Shown: positions 9,519-20,010 of the stretch, in pieces
Layout: each line of letters starts with the position of its first letter
Position numbering within the stretch: the first letter of the stretch is position 1
NCBI GenBank assembly: GCA_045613305.1
Contig: JAZLAU010000037.1
Span: forward strand, 1 to 64,000
Direction: 5' to 3'
Source of the DNA: SFTJ01 sp045613305
Lineage (GTDB): Bacteria; Bacteroidota; Bacteroidia; Bacteroidales; Muribaculaceae
Length of the DNA stretch: 64,000 nucleotides
Notes under the pieces: model-generated
The model's database searches: none
What the model was told of the DNA's origin: nothing
The model's input: the letters and a program-made list of their open reading frames with translations, nothing else
Translations under genes and position numbers: made by a program

Positions 9519-9568
9519 CAAAGAGTTATCTGTTTGGTCAGCCCTCACGGGGCGTTCCAAAAATCATC

Positions 9569-10606
9569 TTATTCCTTAACTTCCCAAATGAACTTGTAGT
9601 CAGGGTCAGAGATTTGAGTGTTAATCTTACGTTCCAAAGTCAAACCACCAGTTACAGTATAACTTACTTCGCTGCCAGGAATTGAAGTGTAGTCAACGAA
9701 AGTATATTGGATGTTATTAATCATAATGTATTGGTGAGTCAAGTATGGAAGGCTTTCATCAGGCACTTCGCTCACGTTGTAAGACGCTTCCTTGCCAACT
9801 TCAAGTTTGATAAGTTCGTTTTCAGCCGATAGTTTAACCACGCCCACAGTCTTTGAGCCTTCGAATGTAGCCTTAATCTTATAAAGGTTACGGTCGGTGC
9901 GGTCTTCGTCAACAGTACCTGCATAGAAGAAGATAGTGTTTTCGTCAACAGCATAACCACGAACGTAAGGCTTCACGATAGAACCCGAACCTTCGTCGCC
10001 GGTCAAAGTTGTTAGGTAAGTACTACCAGAGTAGTCACCCGAATAGTCGTTGAAAGGAAGAATACGAAGCAACGCCTTGCGGTAGTGCTTACGGTAGTTA
10101 GGAGTGTAGCCTTCACCTTCCTTGATGGTAAGAGGAAGAAGCCACTTGTAACCCATGTCGATGCCGTTGAAGTCGAAACCAACGTTCAACAAAGTAACTT
10201 CAGCACCAGCAGCGATGTCAAGAGTAGCAGGCACATCGGCATAGTCTTGCATATTGTGGTAATACAAGTCGGTACGGTTCTGATAGCGAGCTTGGTTAAG
10301 CACGTCAAGAGTATCAGGGTCGACAGCGATATTCACCTTATATGCAGGAGTTTCGTTAGTAGAACCGCTCACGACAACAGGAAGTTCGTAAACCGACTTA
10401 CCGATGCCGATTTTTGCAGTACCGTCTTCGTTATGACGGGTCATAGGCACGTTTAGGATGGTAACACCCTTGTCGTTATCAAGAGGAGCAGAGAACGACA
10501 CAAAGTGGTCGAATTGTTCCGCGGTCCAGTCGTCGTTGCATGATACTGCCGACACTGAAAGCAGACCCACTGATAACAATGCAAATATCTTATTAAACTT
10601 TTTCAT
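9569..10606 (-). CDS. SusE-position surface lipoprotein (DUF1735 / BT_3987-type, DUF4973-like)
   Basis: A 345-residue lipoprotein with signal peptide and lipobox VSAVSC. The N-terminal half has the pattern of the BT_3987-type N-terminal (DUF1735) domain seen in glycan-binding and endo-glycosidase lipoproteins; the C-terminal half is beta-rich and resembles DUF4973. No glycosidase domain follows, so it is probably a surface glycan-binding protein rather than an enzyme. It is the last gene of the operon, 23 bp after susD, in the place where SusE/SusF-like binding proteins are found. Confidence 0.8.
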   Translation of the reverse strand: MKKFNKIFALLSVGLLSVSAVSCNDDWTAEQFDHFVSFSAPLDNDKGVTILNVPMTRHNEDGTAKIGIGKSVYELPVVVSGSTNETPAYKVNIAVDPDTLDVLNQARYQNRTDLYYHNMQDYADVPATLDIAAGAEVTLLNVGFDFNGIDMGYKWLLPLTIKEGEGYTPNYRKHYRKALLRILPFNDYSGDYSGSTYLTTLTGDEGSGSIVKPYVRGYAVDENTIFFYAGTVDEDRTDRNLYKIKATFEGSKTVGVVKLSAENELIKLEVGKEASYNVSEVPDESLPYLTHQYIMINNIQYTFVDYTSIPGSEVSYTVTGGLTLERKINTQISDPDYKFIWEVKE

Positions 10607-10629
10607 ATTATTCTGCTTAATTAAAAAAA

Positions 10630-12696
10630 TTAGTCATTTAGAGTCCATCCTGGAGTTTGAGTCATGCGCTTGTTACGCTTCAACTCCGAGTGAGTGATAG
10701 GCCAGAAATACAACTTATCAGAGAATGTAGATGGCAAGTTGTAAACAGCGATAATCTTGTGGAAATCTTCACGGTTCTTAGAGTCCATAAACACGTTTAG
10801 ACCGTAGATTTGTTGAGATTCTTCACGTGGAGCATCTTTCCAACGACGAAGGTCGAAGTAGCGTTGTCCTTCACCCATAAGTTCAATCATACGTTCGCGC
10901 TTGATAGCCTTACGCATCATAGCAGCATCGGCATAAGTTTCGTCAGAGTAGTCAGGCACACCGGCACGGATGCGTACTGGGTGGATACCCTTTTCCATTT
11001 CAGCGCGGTCGCGTGATAGAGTGTAAGTGCCACCGTTCCATGATTCTACTGTGTGAGTAGTAGTCAACTCATTGATTGCTTCAGCATATAGAAGAAGGAT
11101 GTCGGCATAGCGGATTGCTGGGTCGCACTTCCAAACTTGGTTACCGTAAGTATCGCGAGGGTTAACCCACTTCTTGATACCGATACCGGTACGCAAGTAG
11201 AACTGGCTGTTCAAGTAACCGTTACCACCACCACGGTAGTAGAAGATTTGCTTGTTGCGGTCGCTGTCAAGTTCTTCGTTTGTACAGTGCCATACACTAC
11301 CGTTGTAACCTACTGATGCATAGAAGCGAGGTTCGCGGTTTGCATATTGTAGCGACACGTTTGCTTGAAGAGGCTTGTAGTTGCCACGCATAACGTCCAT
11401 CATAGTAGTAAAACCAGTTACACGTTCCTTACCGTTAGTTGCTGCCCATTCTTCTGGAAGCATTTCCTTGTCCTTACCAGGAACGTCAGTACCGTCGTTC
11501 ATATAGTAAGCGTCAACCATCTTTTGAGTCATACCGTGACAGTTCCAACCACCGAAGTAACGTGGAAGTTGGTGGTCAACGAATGCTTCAACAGCATAAC
11601 CGTTGCGGCTGTTTTCGCCACGAGTGAAGATAAGTTCAGGGTTTTGAGCAGCGTTAACGTCGCCGTTGAATACAGAGCGATATGATTCGAATGGGTCGAT
11701 GTTAGCCCAACCTTCTGGCCAGTTCTTGTCAGAGAACTTTTCATCGTATGGAGGGGTAATAGTGGCTGGGTAAGCAAGACCGTTAGCCGATGTACGAATG
11801 TTAGCAGTGTAAAGTTCGTAAACGCCAAGTTCAATGACGTCGCGGCAAGCAGCAGCAGCCTTAGCCCACTTTGATTCGTCGTATTCTGGCGATAGCAATG
11901 GGTTGCCTTCGTCGTCAACAAATGCTTGAGCAAATGCATCGGTGTTACCGTTAGCAAGAGGGCTGGCAGCATAGATAAGAGCCTTAGCACGTGTTGCAAG
12001 AGCTGCACCGATAGTTGGGCGTGCTATTTCTTCGTCACCACCGCGAACTGTGTATTGCAATTCCTTTGATGCTTGTAGCATTTCGGCTGCAATGTGGTTA
12101 GCAACTTCTTCATATGAGCTACGTGGAGTAGCAATGTCGTCGTAACTTTGAGTGTAGTCTACACCTTGGTCAGGCATGATAGGCACTGGACCGTAGCGCT
12201 TAAGTAGCAACCAATAGTAGTAAGCGCGCACAAAACGTGCTTGTCCACGATAGTCAAGGATTTCCTTTTCGGTCATATCCTCGTTCATATAGATATTGTG
12301 GATAGCTACAGAAGCTTGATAGATACCCTTATAGCTTTGTGACCAACCTGCGTCGAATTCGTTTTCAGTGTATTCGCCAAGGCGGAACTTGTTGTACGAC
12401 AATTGGATGCCTTCCTTAGGGTCGTATGCCACGTCGCGGTCGCCATAGTAGATGTCATCGGCAAAGCAGAATGAGTTAGACAATTGGTCCTTTGAGCAAA
12501 CTTCTGCATTGCGTCCCTTCAAGAATGAGAAAGCTTGCGCCAACCATTCTTCTGAATATGTTTTCTTTGTGAAAACCGATTCAATCGTTACACGGTCCTT
12601 GAAATACTTGTCCGATTCAAGATAATCGGCGCATGATGCCAACATCACGCTCAAGCCAAGTACCGACAAAATCAATGCTTTATATTTCTTAATCAT
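10630..12696 (-). CDS. SusD/RagB-family glycan-binding lipoprotein
   Basis: A 688-residue outer-membrane lipoprotein (lipobox LASCAD) that forms the lid of the SusC transporter and captures oligosaccharide. SusD marks include the TPR-like helical region with the ARFVRAYYYWLLLKRYGPVPI stretch (about 150-170) and the C-terminal ERMIELMGEGQRYFDLRRWK. At 688 residues it is longer than most family members (about 500-600), with extra loop sequence near 340-480 that could shape the ligand site. It lies 13 bp after susC in the same operon. Confidence 0.95.
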   Translation of the reverse strand: MIKKYKALILSVLGLSVMLASCADYLESDKYFKDRVTIESVFTKKTYSEEWLAQAFSFLKGRNAEVCSKDQLSNSFCFADDIYYGDRDVAYDPKEGIQLSYNKFRLGEYTENEFDAGWSQSYKGIYQASVAIHNIYMNEDMTEKEILDYRGQARFVRAYYYWLLLKRYGPVPIMPDQGVDYTQSYDDIATPRSSYEEVANHIAAEMLQASKELQYTVRGGDEEIARPTIGAALATRAKALIYAASPLANGNTDAFAQAFVDDEGNPLLSPEYDESKWAKAAAACRDVIELGVYELYTANIRTSANGLAYPATITPPYDEKFSDKNWPEGWANIDPFESYRSVFNGDVNAAQNPELIFTRGENSRNGYAVEAFVDHQLPRYFGGWNCHGMTQKMVDAYYMNDGTDVPGKDKEMLPEEWAATNGKERVTGFTTMMDVMRGNYKPLQANVSLQYANREPRFYASVGYNGSVWHCTNEELDSDRNKQIFYYRGGGNGYLNSQFYLRTGIGIKKWVNPRDTYGNQVWKCDPAIRYADILLLYAEAINELTTTHTVESWNGGTYTLSRDRAEMEKGIHPVRIRAGVPDYSDETYADAAMMRKAIKRERMIELMGEGQRYFDLRRWKDAPREESQQIYGLNVFMDSKNREDFHKIIAVYNLPSTFSDKLYFWPITHSELKRNKRMTQTPGWTLND

Positions 12697-12709
12697 AATA
12701 TTCTTCAGA

Positions 12710-15700
12710 TTATAAGTTAATTGTCAAACCTAATGTAAATGCACGGGTCAATGGATATGCTTCACCGCGTGGGTTAGCAAGTTCTGGGTCCCATAGCTTG
12801 AATGGAGAGAATGTAAGCAAGTTGGTGCCAGTCATAAACACGCGAATGTTGTTGATGTGCATCTTTTGAGTTAGATGTTGAGGAATTGTGTAACCTATAT
12901 CAACATTCTTCAAACGAAGATATCTCATGTCGCGCAACCAGAATGTAGATTCTTGTTGGTTGTTGCTGTTACCATTGTAGCTCAAACGTGGATATGGAGC
13001 ATTAATGTTTTCAGTGGCTGGTGTGCCAGAGATGTCGCGTGACACCCAACGGTCTTCAACCAAACCTTCGATGATGTTACCCCATTCGCCTTCGCTGAAT
13101 GCATACACACACTTACCTGTTAGCATCAAGTTAACCTTACCAGCACCTTGGAAGTGAAGGTTAACGTCTATACCCTTCCATGCTGCTGACACACCGAAAC
13201 CGTAAATCAAGTTTGGACGAGATGTTGCACCGATAGCCACACGGTCACCGCCGTTTACTACACCGTCACCATTGACGTCCTTATACTTAATATCACCAGG
13301 TTGGTATTCGCCAAATTGTTGCTTTGGACTGTTGCGAATATCATCATAATCCTTGAACAAACCTTCAGAAATCAAACCACGGATTTGGTCTACGCGGTAG
13401 CCCTTAGTTTGTTGATATGCATACACGTTGTTTTCTTCGTCGTAAGCAGTGATTTCGTTCTTGCTATAAGTGAAGTTACCACGAACTGTCAAGTTTACGT
13501 CGCCAAGACGTTGTCTGTAAGCAAAGTGACCATCGAAACCGCGAGTCTTAACTGCACCTACGTTTGCGCTTGGAGTTGATTCCAAACCTGTGATTTGTGG
13601 CAAGAAGTTACGTGCCATGTAGATACCTTCACGACCTTCGTCGAAGTAGTCGATTGTTGCTGTCAACTTATCGTGGAACAATGCCAAGTCAATACCAAGG
13701 TCTTTCTTGGTTGCAATTTCCCATGTTACATAAGGAGAAGCCACTTGAGTGTAGTGCTTACCTACGTAAGAACGGTTGTAACCAGTGTTAGCCCATTGAT
13801 ATGCAGTGCCTTCGGTTGTGCCGATAGTGTACAAGAATGGGAAGCGAGTGCCCATGCGGTCGTTACCTACGCGACCCCAAGAGAAGCGCACCTTAAACAT
13901 GTTCAACCAATCGCAGTTCTTAGCAATGAAGTCTTCGCTGGCAATGTTCCATGCCAATGAGAATGCTGGGAAGAAACCAAATTGGTGACCTGTTGCAAAG
14001 TTTTCAGAACCTGTGTAACCGAAGTTGAAGTCAAGATAGTAGCGGTGTCTCCAGTTGTAAGTCACCTGACCTGCAAGCGACATATTGCGTTGCGACACAC
14101 CATTCTTCAAGTCTGTACCAATGTTTTGGGTATTGATATAAGAGTCTTGAGTGAACTTAATAGTTGCACCAAGGTTGTTTTCCTTGAGACTACGATTCCA
14201 TGAAAGCATAGCATCCAAGAATTCGCGGCGGTTACCACTTGAACCACTTTCTTGGAACATGTCAGATGGGTCAGAAATCTTAGTCCATACAATGTCACCA
14301 TTAGCGTCGCGCTTACGTTCTGCCTTCCATTGTTCTGGCCAACGACGACGGTTAATGTAGTTAGAGTTGTTGATGTCGAAACCGAATCGACCTACGAAAC
14401 GCAAACCTGGAGTGATGAAGTCAAGGTTTTGTTCCAACGATACGTTAGTTTGTACTGAGTTGTTCCAGTTTTCGTTATAACCAGTTTGAGTAGCAGCCAC
14501 CCAAGGGTTAGTCTTGTTACCAGTACCTACAGCAGGGAAACGGCCGTTAGAGTACATGATAGGAGTAGCAATTGGAGTATAACCAAACAATTCGCCCCAA
14601 ACGTCGCCGTCACCAAGACCTGGGCTGTTACGCTTGTCAAGAGAACCTGCAACACCCACCTTCAAAAGAGTAGTGCGAGTGATGTCGATGTCAGTATTCA
14701 AACGGTAGTTCCAACGGTGATAGTTAGCGTTGGTGTTATAGTCCTTGCGTAGAGTTTCGTCGGTGTTATACATACCGTTTTCGTTCAAGTAACCTACTGA
14801 TACGAAATAACGTGCTGTGCTACCACCACCACTCAAGTCAACGTTTGCACGATAGTTAAACGCACCGTCTCTAAGAAGTTTACCCTTCCAGTCAACGTTT
14901 GGATAAAGGTCTGGGTCAAGACCAAGACGCAAGATTTCCAATTCTGCTGGTGAATAAACTGCTGCACGGTTACGAGTAACGTTTGCTTCGTTAATCAAGT
15001 TAGCATACGATACACCGTCAACAAATTCAGGAGTCTTTGTGCGTGTGTTATAAGAAGATTGAAGCTTAACATTGATGTTAATCTTACCTTCCTTACCGTG
15101 CTTGGTAGTAATCAACACTACACCGTTCGCACCCTTAGAACCGTAGATAGCGGTTGCAGATGCGTCCTTCAATACAGAAATCGATTCGATATCTTCAATG
15201 TTTACTTCGTCGAGCTTACGTTCGAAACCGTCAACCAACACATATGCACTGCTGCTTGCACCGAAGGTAGAGATACCACGAATCCAGAATTCAGAGATGT
15301 TCTTACCTGGCTGACCAGAAGTTTGCATTGCCATCACACCGGCAACATTACCTGCAAGTGCATTCGACAAGTTAGTTGGGTTAGTGCGCTTGATGTCGCC
15401 CAAATCTACTGTGGTGATAGCACCAGTCACATTCACCTTCTTTTGTGCACCCACAGCGGTTACAACCACTTCGTCGAGCACAGATTCTGATGATTCCTTA
15501 AGGACAATCTTCAATGGAGTTGCATCCTTAATTAGGACTTCTTGCTTATCATATCCCACATATTGGAACACAAGTTTCGAGAATTGTGGAGCCTTGATTG
15601 TGAAAGCACCATCAAGGTCGGTATTGGTACCCAAACCAGCGTGGTTAACTACCGAAACGCTGACACCGATGATAGGCTCGCCTGTTTCGTCGGTTACAGT

Positions 15701-15781
15701 ACCCGAAATTTTAAGATCTTGGGCAAATGCTGTCATGACAACACTTAGCACCATCACTGTTAATAATATAAATTTCTTCAT
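12710..15781 (-). CDS. SusC/RagA-family TonB-linked outer-membrane transporter
   Basis: A 1023-residue TonB-dependent transporter. After the signal peptide (MKKFILLTVMVLSVVMTAFA) come a carboxypeptidase-regulatory-like domain (about 23-100; ISGTVTDETGEPIIGVSV), the TonB-box region (DEVVVTAVG), the plug domain with the SusC signature (SISVLKDASATAIYGSKGANG) and a beta-barrel ending in LGLTINL. It takes up oligosaccharides bound by the SusD partner encoded just downstream. The substrate cannot be told from sequence. Codon use is strongly biased, suggesting high expression. Confidence 0.96.
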   Translation of the reverse strand: MKKFILLTVMVLSVVMTAFAQDLKISGTVTDETGEPIIGVSVSVVNHAGLGTNTDLDGAFTIKAPQFSKLVFQYVGYDKQEVLIKDATPLKIVLKESSESVLDEVVVTAVGAQKKVNVTGAITTVDLGDIKRTNPTNLSNALAGNVAGVMAMQTSGQPGKNISEFWIRGISTFGASSSAYVLVDGFERKLDEVNIEDIESISVLKDASATAIYGSKGANGVVLITTKHGKEGKININVKLQSSYNTRTKTPEFVDGVSYANLINEANVTRNRAAVYSPAELEILRLGLDPDLYPNVDWKGKLLRDGAFNYRANVDLSGGGSTARYFVSVGYLNENGMYNTDETLRKDYNTNANYHRWNYRLNTDIDITRTTLLKVGVAGSLDKRNSPGLGDGDVWGELFGYTPIATPIMYSNGRFPAVGTGNKTNPWVAATQTGYNENWNNSVQTNVSLEQNLDFITPGLRFVGRFGFDINNSNYINRRRWPEQWKAERKRDANGDIVWTKISDPSDMFQESGSSGNRREFLDAMLSWNRSLKENNLGATIKFTQDSYINTQNIGTDLKNGVSQRNMSLAGQVTYNWRHRYYLDFNFGYTGSENFATGHQFGFFPAFSLAWNIASEDFIAKNCDWLNMFKVRFSWGRVGNDRMGTRFPFLYTIGTTEGTAYQWANTGYNRSYVGKHYTQVASPYVTWEIATKKDLGIDLALFHDKLTATIDYFDEGREGIYMARNFLPQITGLESTPSANVGAVKTRGFDGHFAYRQRLGDVNLTVRGNFTYSKNEITAYDEENNVYAYQQTKGYRVDQIRGLISEGLFKDYDDIRNSPKQQFGEYQPGDIKYKDVNGDGVVNGGDRVAIGATSRPNLIYGFGVSAAWKGIDVNLHFQGAGKVNLMLTGKCVYAFSEGEWGNIIEGLVEDRWVSRDISGTPATENINAPYPRLSYNGNSNNQQESTFWLRDMRYLRLKNVDIGYTIPQHLTQKMHINNIRVFMTGTNLLTFSPFKLWDPELANPRGEAYPLTRAFTLGLTINL

Positions 15782-15803
15782 ATGTCAAAGTGTTTCATGA
15801 TTA

Positions 15804-17273
15804 TTACTCTTCGTAACTGATCTTACGAATACGACGGTTATCACGGTCATTAATGTAAAGAACTTGATTTACTTCATCGTATGCCAAACCAGTTGGGTCG
15901 CGGAAGCGTGCTTCGTCGCGAAGGTCACCTTCTACCATACCCCATACTTCAGCATTCAAGCTTGTGCTACCACGACCAGCATAAGTTGAAAGAATACCTT
16001 CTGGAGTCAACTTACGGAGACAGTGGTTGTTGCAGTCTGCAATGTAGAAGTCATATACATCATCACGACCTTCTGCCACATAATCAGGATTCTTAACAAA
16101 GATTCCTTGATATGGACGGTTCAAACGTGCTGTTGTACCTACACCGTCAACCCAACCTGCACTACGTGATTCACCTACCACTACGTAAGGAGGAGCAAAG
16201 CGCTTTTCTGCCCAGTTGTAGTCGGTACGTAGAATGTAGTGTTGGTTAATAACTACAATGTATGCATAGTTACCTGATGGGTGGATGTCGATTTGGAATT
16301 CCCAGCTTGTATCTTGAATTGTAAACAATTCTTCGTAGCAGCTATATGTAATCCAGCTTTGACCTGAACCAGCCGATAGGAAGTAGTCGTCAAGTTCCAT
16401 GCGGAATACTTGGCCACGTTGGTAACTGTTGAAATACAACTCACCGTTCACTGGGTGAATTGATGCACCGTTACATTGCTTATATGCACAAATTTCTTGT
16501 GGGTTTTCAAACAAACCTGTTTCTTCGTTTCTGTCAAGAACATATACACTTGCCGAACGTTCGCCGTTACCGTCAAAGTCAACAGCCACTAGCATGTGCT
16601 TATAGTCGTTTGTGAAGTCGATAGTACGCAAACGCTTGTTACCAAACAAGCTACGAGTTATCGGAGTTGTCACTTCTTGCTTTTCCATGTCGAGCATCTT
16701 GATGTCGCCACCGTCATACACAACATACAAGCGATGGTTGTAGTCAGGATGTGGGTCGAACTTCATCCAACCGTCCATAGCGAAACCTGTTACGGTGCTG
16801 AATGGACCGTCGTGCCAACCTTGGTCGTCATTTTCGTTGCGGTAACCGCAAAGAGTGCCAACAACCTTCGATGGCAAATAGTTGAATGCCTTTTCACACA
16901 CGCCAGTCTTTTCTGTTGAGTGCTGACGAAGAGTTACTTCGATTTCGCCGGTACCGGCCTTCTTAGGTACAAGGCAGTAAAGTGATGTGCCCGCTACACT
17001 AACCACCTTAGCTGGTTGGCCGCCAATTGTTACCGACACTAACGATGTGTCATTACCAAAGTTGGTACCATAGATGACAAGTTGTTGGCCTGCACCACCC
17101 GACTCTGGAGTGAACTTTGTAACCGTAACCGGCTTTGAAGGGTCAAACGGGTCACCCTTTGGGCCAAATGGTTGTTCGTTGTCATCGCTACAACTTGCCA
17201 TTGTGCAAACAACGACTGCTAATAGCGCATACAATGCACTGCTTAGCATCTTTTTCCATGTTTTAGTCTTCAT
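15804..17273 (-). CDS. IPT/TIG-domain lipoprotein with NHL-type beta-propeller
   Basis: A 489-residue lipoprotein (lipobox TMASCS). Residues of about 45-135 form an IPT/TIG immunoglobulin-like domain (VTKFTPESGGAGQQLVIYGTNFG); the rest is an NHL-repeat propeller, clearest at the end (FRDPTGLAYDEVNQVLYIND). Such proteins accompany SusCD in many Bacteroidetes utilisation loci and are thought to bind glycan at the surface. It sits 22 bp before susC and 18 bp after the DUF4965 gene. Confidence 0.85.
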   Translation of the reverse strand: MKTKTWKKMLSSALYALLAVVVCTMASCSDDNEQPFGPKGDPFDPSKPVTVTKFTPESGGAGQQLVIYGTNFGNDTSLVSVTIGGQPAKVVSVAGTSLYCLVPKKAGTGEIEVTLRQHSTEKTGVCEKAFNYLPSKVVGTLCGYRNENDDQGWHDGPFSTVTGFAMDGWMKFDPHPDYNHRLYVVYDGGDIKMLDMEKQEVTTPITRSLFGNKRLRTIDFTNDYKHMLVAVDFDGNGERSASVYVLDRNEETGLFENPQEICAYKQCNGASIHPVNGELYFNSYQRGQVFRMELDDYFLSAGSGQSWITYSCYEELFTIQDTSWEFQIDIHPSGNYAYIVVINQHYILRTDYNWAEKRFAPPYVVVGESRSAGWVDGVGTTARLNRPYQGIFVKNPDYVAEGRDDVYDFYIADCNNHCLRKLTPEGILSTYAGRGSTSLNAEVWGMVEGDLRDEARFRDPTGLAYDEVNQVLYINDRDNRRIRKISYEE

Positions 17274-17291
17274 TTTAAAGAGGTTTAGTTA

Positions 17292-19829
17292 TTATTGGTT
17301 TTGTATTTTATGTTTCAATACTTGCATCCAGTGACCAGCAATCACCGAACGTGCGCGGAAACCTACCCAACGGCCAGTCTTGGTGTCATACCAGTCGCTG
17401 ATTGGAACGCGTGTGCTTGTTTCGTTAACATAGTCGTAGATTGGGTCAGCTATCTTTTGGAATTCTTCCACATCCTTTGTCATAGCCGCTGTCCACATAA
17501 TCCAGTCGCTCTTGGTGTAATCCTTGCGGCAGTCAAGTGGCAAACCATACTTGTTTTGCTTTGTCAAGTAGTAAGCAATTTCGGTCTTGGTTACATCTTC
17601 AAACAAGCCAGTGCTCCACAATGTATCCCACACCATATTATATTTTTGGCTCCATGTGTTTTCGCGGTCGAATGCCAAACGATAGTGGTCGCCTTCGCCT
17701 GCCATTTCTTTCCACTTATTAGCATAGTCCTTTGCAATTGCAGCATACTTTTCTGCAACATCGGCCTTGCCTAACATCTTTGCCAATTCTGAATAGCCTT
17801 GGATTGCCATGATAGCCTTAACCGACAAGTTTGCATTGTGTGCCCAGTGGCCTGCAAAGTCGTCTGTACACAATTGGTTTTCTGGGTCAAGACCATATTC
17901 AACCAAATAATCGGTCCAAGTGGTCAATTCATTCCAATATTTGTTAGCGTAATCGGCGTTGCCTTCCATCTTAGCGATAGCAGCAGCCAAAATCACCATG
18001 TTACCGCTTTCTTCAACTGGCATGTCGCCACCATATACCTGACCGTTAGCGATTGGATATGTACCAAGGTCGTGTGCAGCAAATGGCTTGTTCCAACGGC
18101 CTGTGCGACTGTATTCGAAGATACTTGTCATCATAGCCTTTTGCAACTCTGGATTATAAGCCAAGAAGAATGGTGCTTCTGGATATGTCAAGTCAACGGT
18201 GTTGATACATCCGTTTGAGTTATTTTCCTTAGAGAACCACAATAGGTTGCCATCCTTATCGGTAAACAACTTGTGAGCGCTCATCATTTGACGGTAGCTT
18301 GCAGCAAGCACTTGTGCATACTTGTTGCCACCTGCAGCTTCACCATCAGCAAAGATTTCTGCGTCTACCTCGCGGCAACGGTCCATGATGCTGTTGTAGT
18401 TCTTTGCCATCTTTTCGAATGCGTCGGTGATAGTCACCTTACCATCGTGTGCCCAATAGCCCTTGCGAAGTTCATACATATATTCTACTGAATAAACATC
18501 GTCGTAACCAAACATCACAAAGTTGCTTGGGTTCTTGTCAGCAGTCACCTTACCAAGGTCGTCGCAGTAAGCCATGGCTGGCATCTTACCCTTTTCGCGA
18601 GTAACCACCATCTTTTCGCTTTCTGCAAGAGTACCATTGTCTCTAAATGCACGCTTCATAGCATCGATAGCACCAAGAGCCACCTTACCGCCACGGTTTT
18701 CTGGGCTTGCAACATAAGCATAACCCCAGTCAATACAGATTTGGTCGGCTGCCTTTGCACAGATTGGCTGTTCAATTGTACCAGCCTTCACATAATTAAT
18801 ACCATTCTTGCTCAATGTCTCAGCCACGGTTGGTTGAGTTTCACGGTTTACGGCAAGCTTTGGTGTTGTTTCGAAGTACACTTGCACTGAGTGTTCCTTC
18901 TTATCATTAGCCTTTACGCGATATGACACATAATTAATAGGAGTAGACAACAAGTCAAGGTCGTCATACACTTGAGGAGCTGTGAACACCAATTCAAGGT
19001 CCACTGGGCCGCAAGTGAATGTGTAGTAAGTAGAAGTTGCCATCACTGTGCATGACTTTTGAACTGCTACATCCTTGAAACTAACCGCATCCTTGCTTTC
19101 CTTATATAGACCGAAGTCAACATAAGCGCCACCTGTTGTGTTGTGGCAATGTGCTGCGATAACGTTCTTGCCTTCCTTCAAAAGTTCCTTTTGCTTGTCG
19201 GTCAACTTATAAACGAAGTCAGTTCCCCAAGTTTCGCCTGTGCCAACAAGTTTTTCGCCGTTAAGATAAAGTTCAAACACGTCGTCGTGAGAATACTTCA
19301 CATAAAGAGCTCCAGCTTCTGCCAAGTTGCTAATTTCAACAGTGCGACGCACATAAATGTCGTTGCCATTGCCACCCCATGGAGTGCGCACATTTGGATA
19401 TTCGCCACGCGAACCAAATGCTCCTGTGCGGCGTTCCCACTTTGTGTCGTCAAATTCTGGCTTCATCCAGTCACCCGACTTCACTCTGTGTGACACTGCT
19501 GCTTCCCAACGGTCTTCATCGGCCATCGGAACTACAGTTTCCAAATTTAATTCATCAACTCCCAAGAATCGATACACCTTACCGTCAACTCTGATTGCGC
19601 CAACAAGTGGCTTTTCAGCTGCGCTCCAGTGCTCTACGCTCTCTTCTGTCAAAACATCACTTGGTGACCAAAACGAGAACATTGGGTCTGAAACCAACAA
19701 CGGAGTTGATGGCAATCTCAAATCACTCTTTTGAACCGGGGTGAAATACTCGTTGCTTACAGATGTGCTGCAACTAGCCGACATCGTCAACGACGCCAAC
19801 ACAAACAACGACAAAATTAATTTCTTCAT
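17292..19829 (-). CDS. DUF4965/DUF5127/DUF1793 ('glutaminase A'-like) lipoprotein
   Basis: An 845-residue lipoprotein; start at 19829 gives signal peptide MKKLILSLFVLASLTM and lipobox SASC. Order of domains: N-terminal DUF4964/5127-type region, into which a galactose-binding-like jelly roll is inserted (about 110-215; YLNGEKLVG, GKNVIAAHCHN), then DUF4965 (about 395-560) and a C-terminal alpha/alpha-barrel-like DUF1793 region (about 560-840). The family is annotated as 'glutaminase A' from a fungal protein, but in Bacteroidetes it is common in SusCD loci, so a glycoside-hydrolase-like role is plausible and unproven. It is the first gene and the only likely enzyme of this operon. Confidence 0.85.
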   Translation of the reverse strand: MKKLILSLFVLASLTMSASCSTSVSNEYFTPVQKSDLRLPSTPLLVSDPMFSFWSPSDVLTEESVEHWSAAEKPLVGAIRVDGKVYRFLGVDELNLETVVPMADEDRWEAAVSHRVKSGDWMKPEFDDTKWERRTGAFGSRGEYPNVRTPWGGNGNDIYVRRTVEISNLAEAGALYVKYSHDDVFELYLNGEKLVGTGETWGTDFVYKLTDKQKELLKEGKNVIAAHCHNTTGGAYVDFGLYKESKDAVSFKDVAVQKSCTVMATSTYYTFTCGPVDLELVFTAPQVYDDLDLLSTPINYVSYRVKANDKKEHSVQVYFETTPKLAVNRETQPTVAETLSKNGINYVKAGTIEQPICAKAADQICIDWGYAYVASPENRGGKVALGAIDAMKRAFRDNGTLAESEKMVVTREKGKMPAMAYCDDLGKVTADKNPSNFVMFGYDDVYSVEYMYELRKGYWAHDGKVTITDAFEKMAKNYNSIMDRCREVDAEIFADGEAAGGNKYAQVLAASYRQMMSAHKLFTDKDGNLLWFSKENNSNGCINTVDLTYPEAPFFLAYNPELQKAMMTSIFEYSRTGRWNKPFAAHDLGTYPIANGQVYGGDMPVEESGNMVILAAAIAKMEGNADYANKYWNELTTWTDYLVEYGLDPENQLCTDDFAGHWAHNANLSVKAIMAIQGYSELAKMLGKADVAEKYAAIAKDYANKWKEMAGEGDHYRLAFDRENTWSQKYNMVWDTLWSTGLFEDVTKTEIAYYLTKQNKYGLPLDCRKDYTKSDWIMWTAAMTKDVEEFQKIADPIYDYVNETSTRVPISDWYDTKTGRWVGFRARSVIAGHWMQVLKHKIQNQ

Positions 19830-19978
19830 AAATCTAAATTGCATTAGTTTTTTACAGATTCTAACAGTTTGCAATCCATTAGAATACAGTGGTTTAGTTA
19901 ATTGAATTCAATTCACAGATTTGCCACGCCTCACACAAGCACTGCTCGCAACAAGGCATAGCATTCCTATTCAGCCTT

Positions 19979-20010
19979 CAAATTTAATTATTTTTAAGTA
20001 ATTACACAAA
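19979..20010 (-). promoter_or_regulatory. Promoter of the Sus-like operon
   Basis: On the minus strand TTTG (20010-20007), a 20-bp spacer and TAAATTTG (19986-19979) match the Bacteroidetes consensus in both sequence and spacing. Transcription should start near 19972, giving a leader of about 140 nt. No sigma/anti-sigma or two-component regulator gene adjoins the operon. Between 20011 and 20268 I see no gene. Confidence 0.75.
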
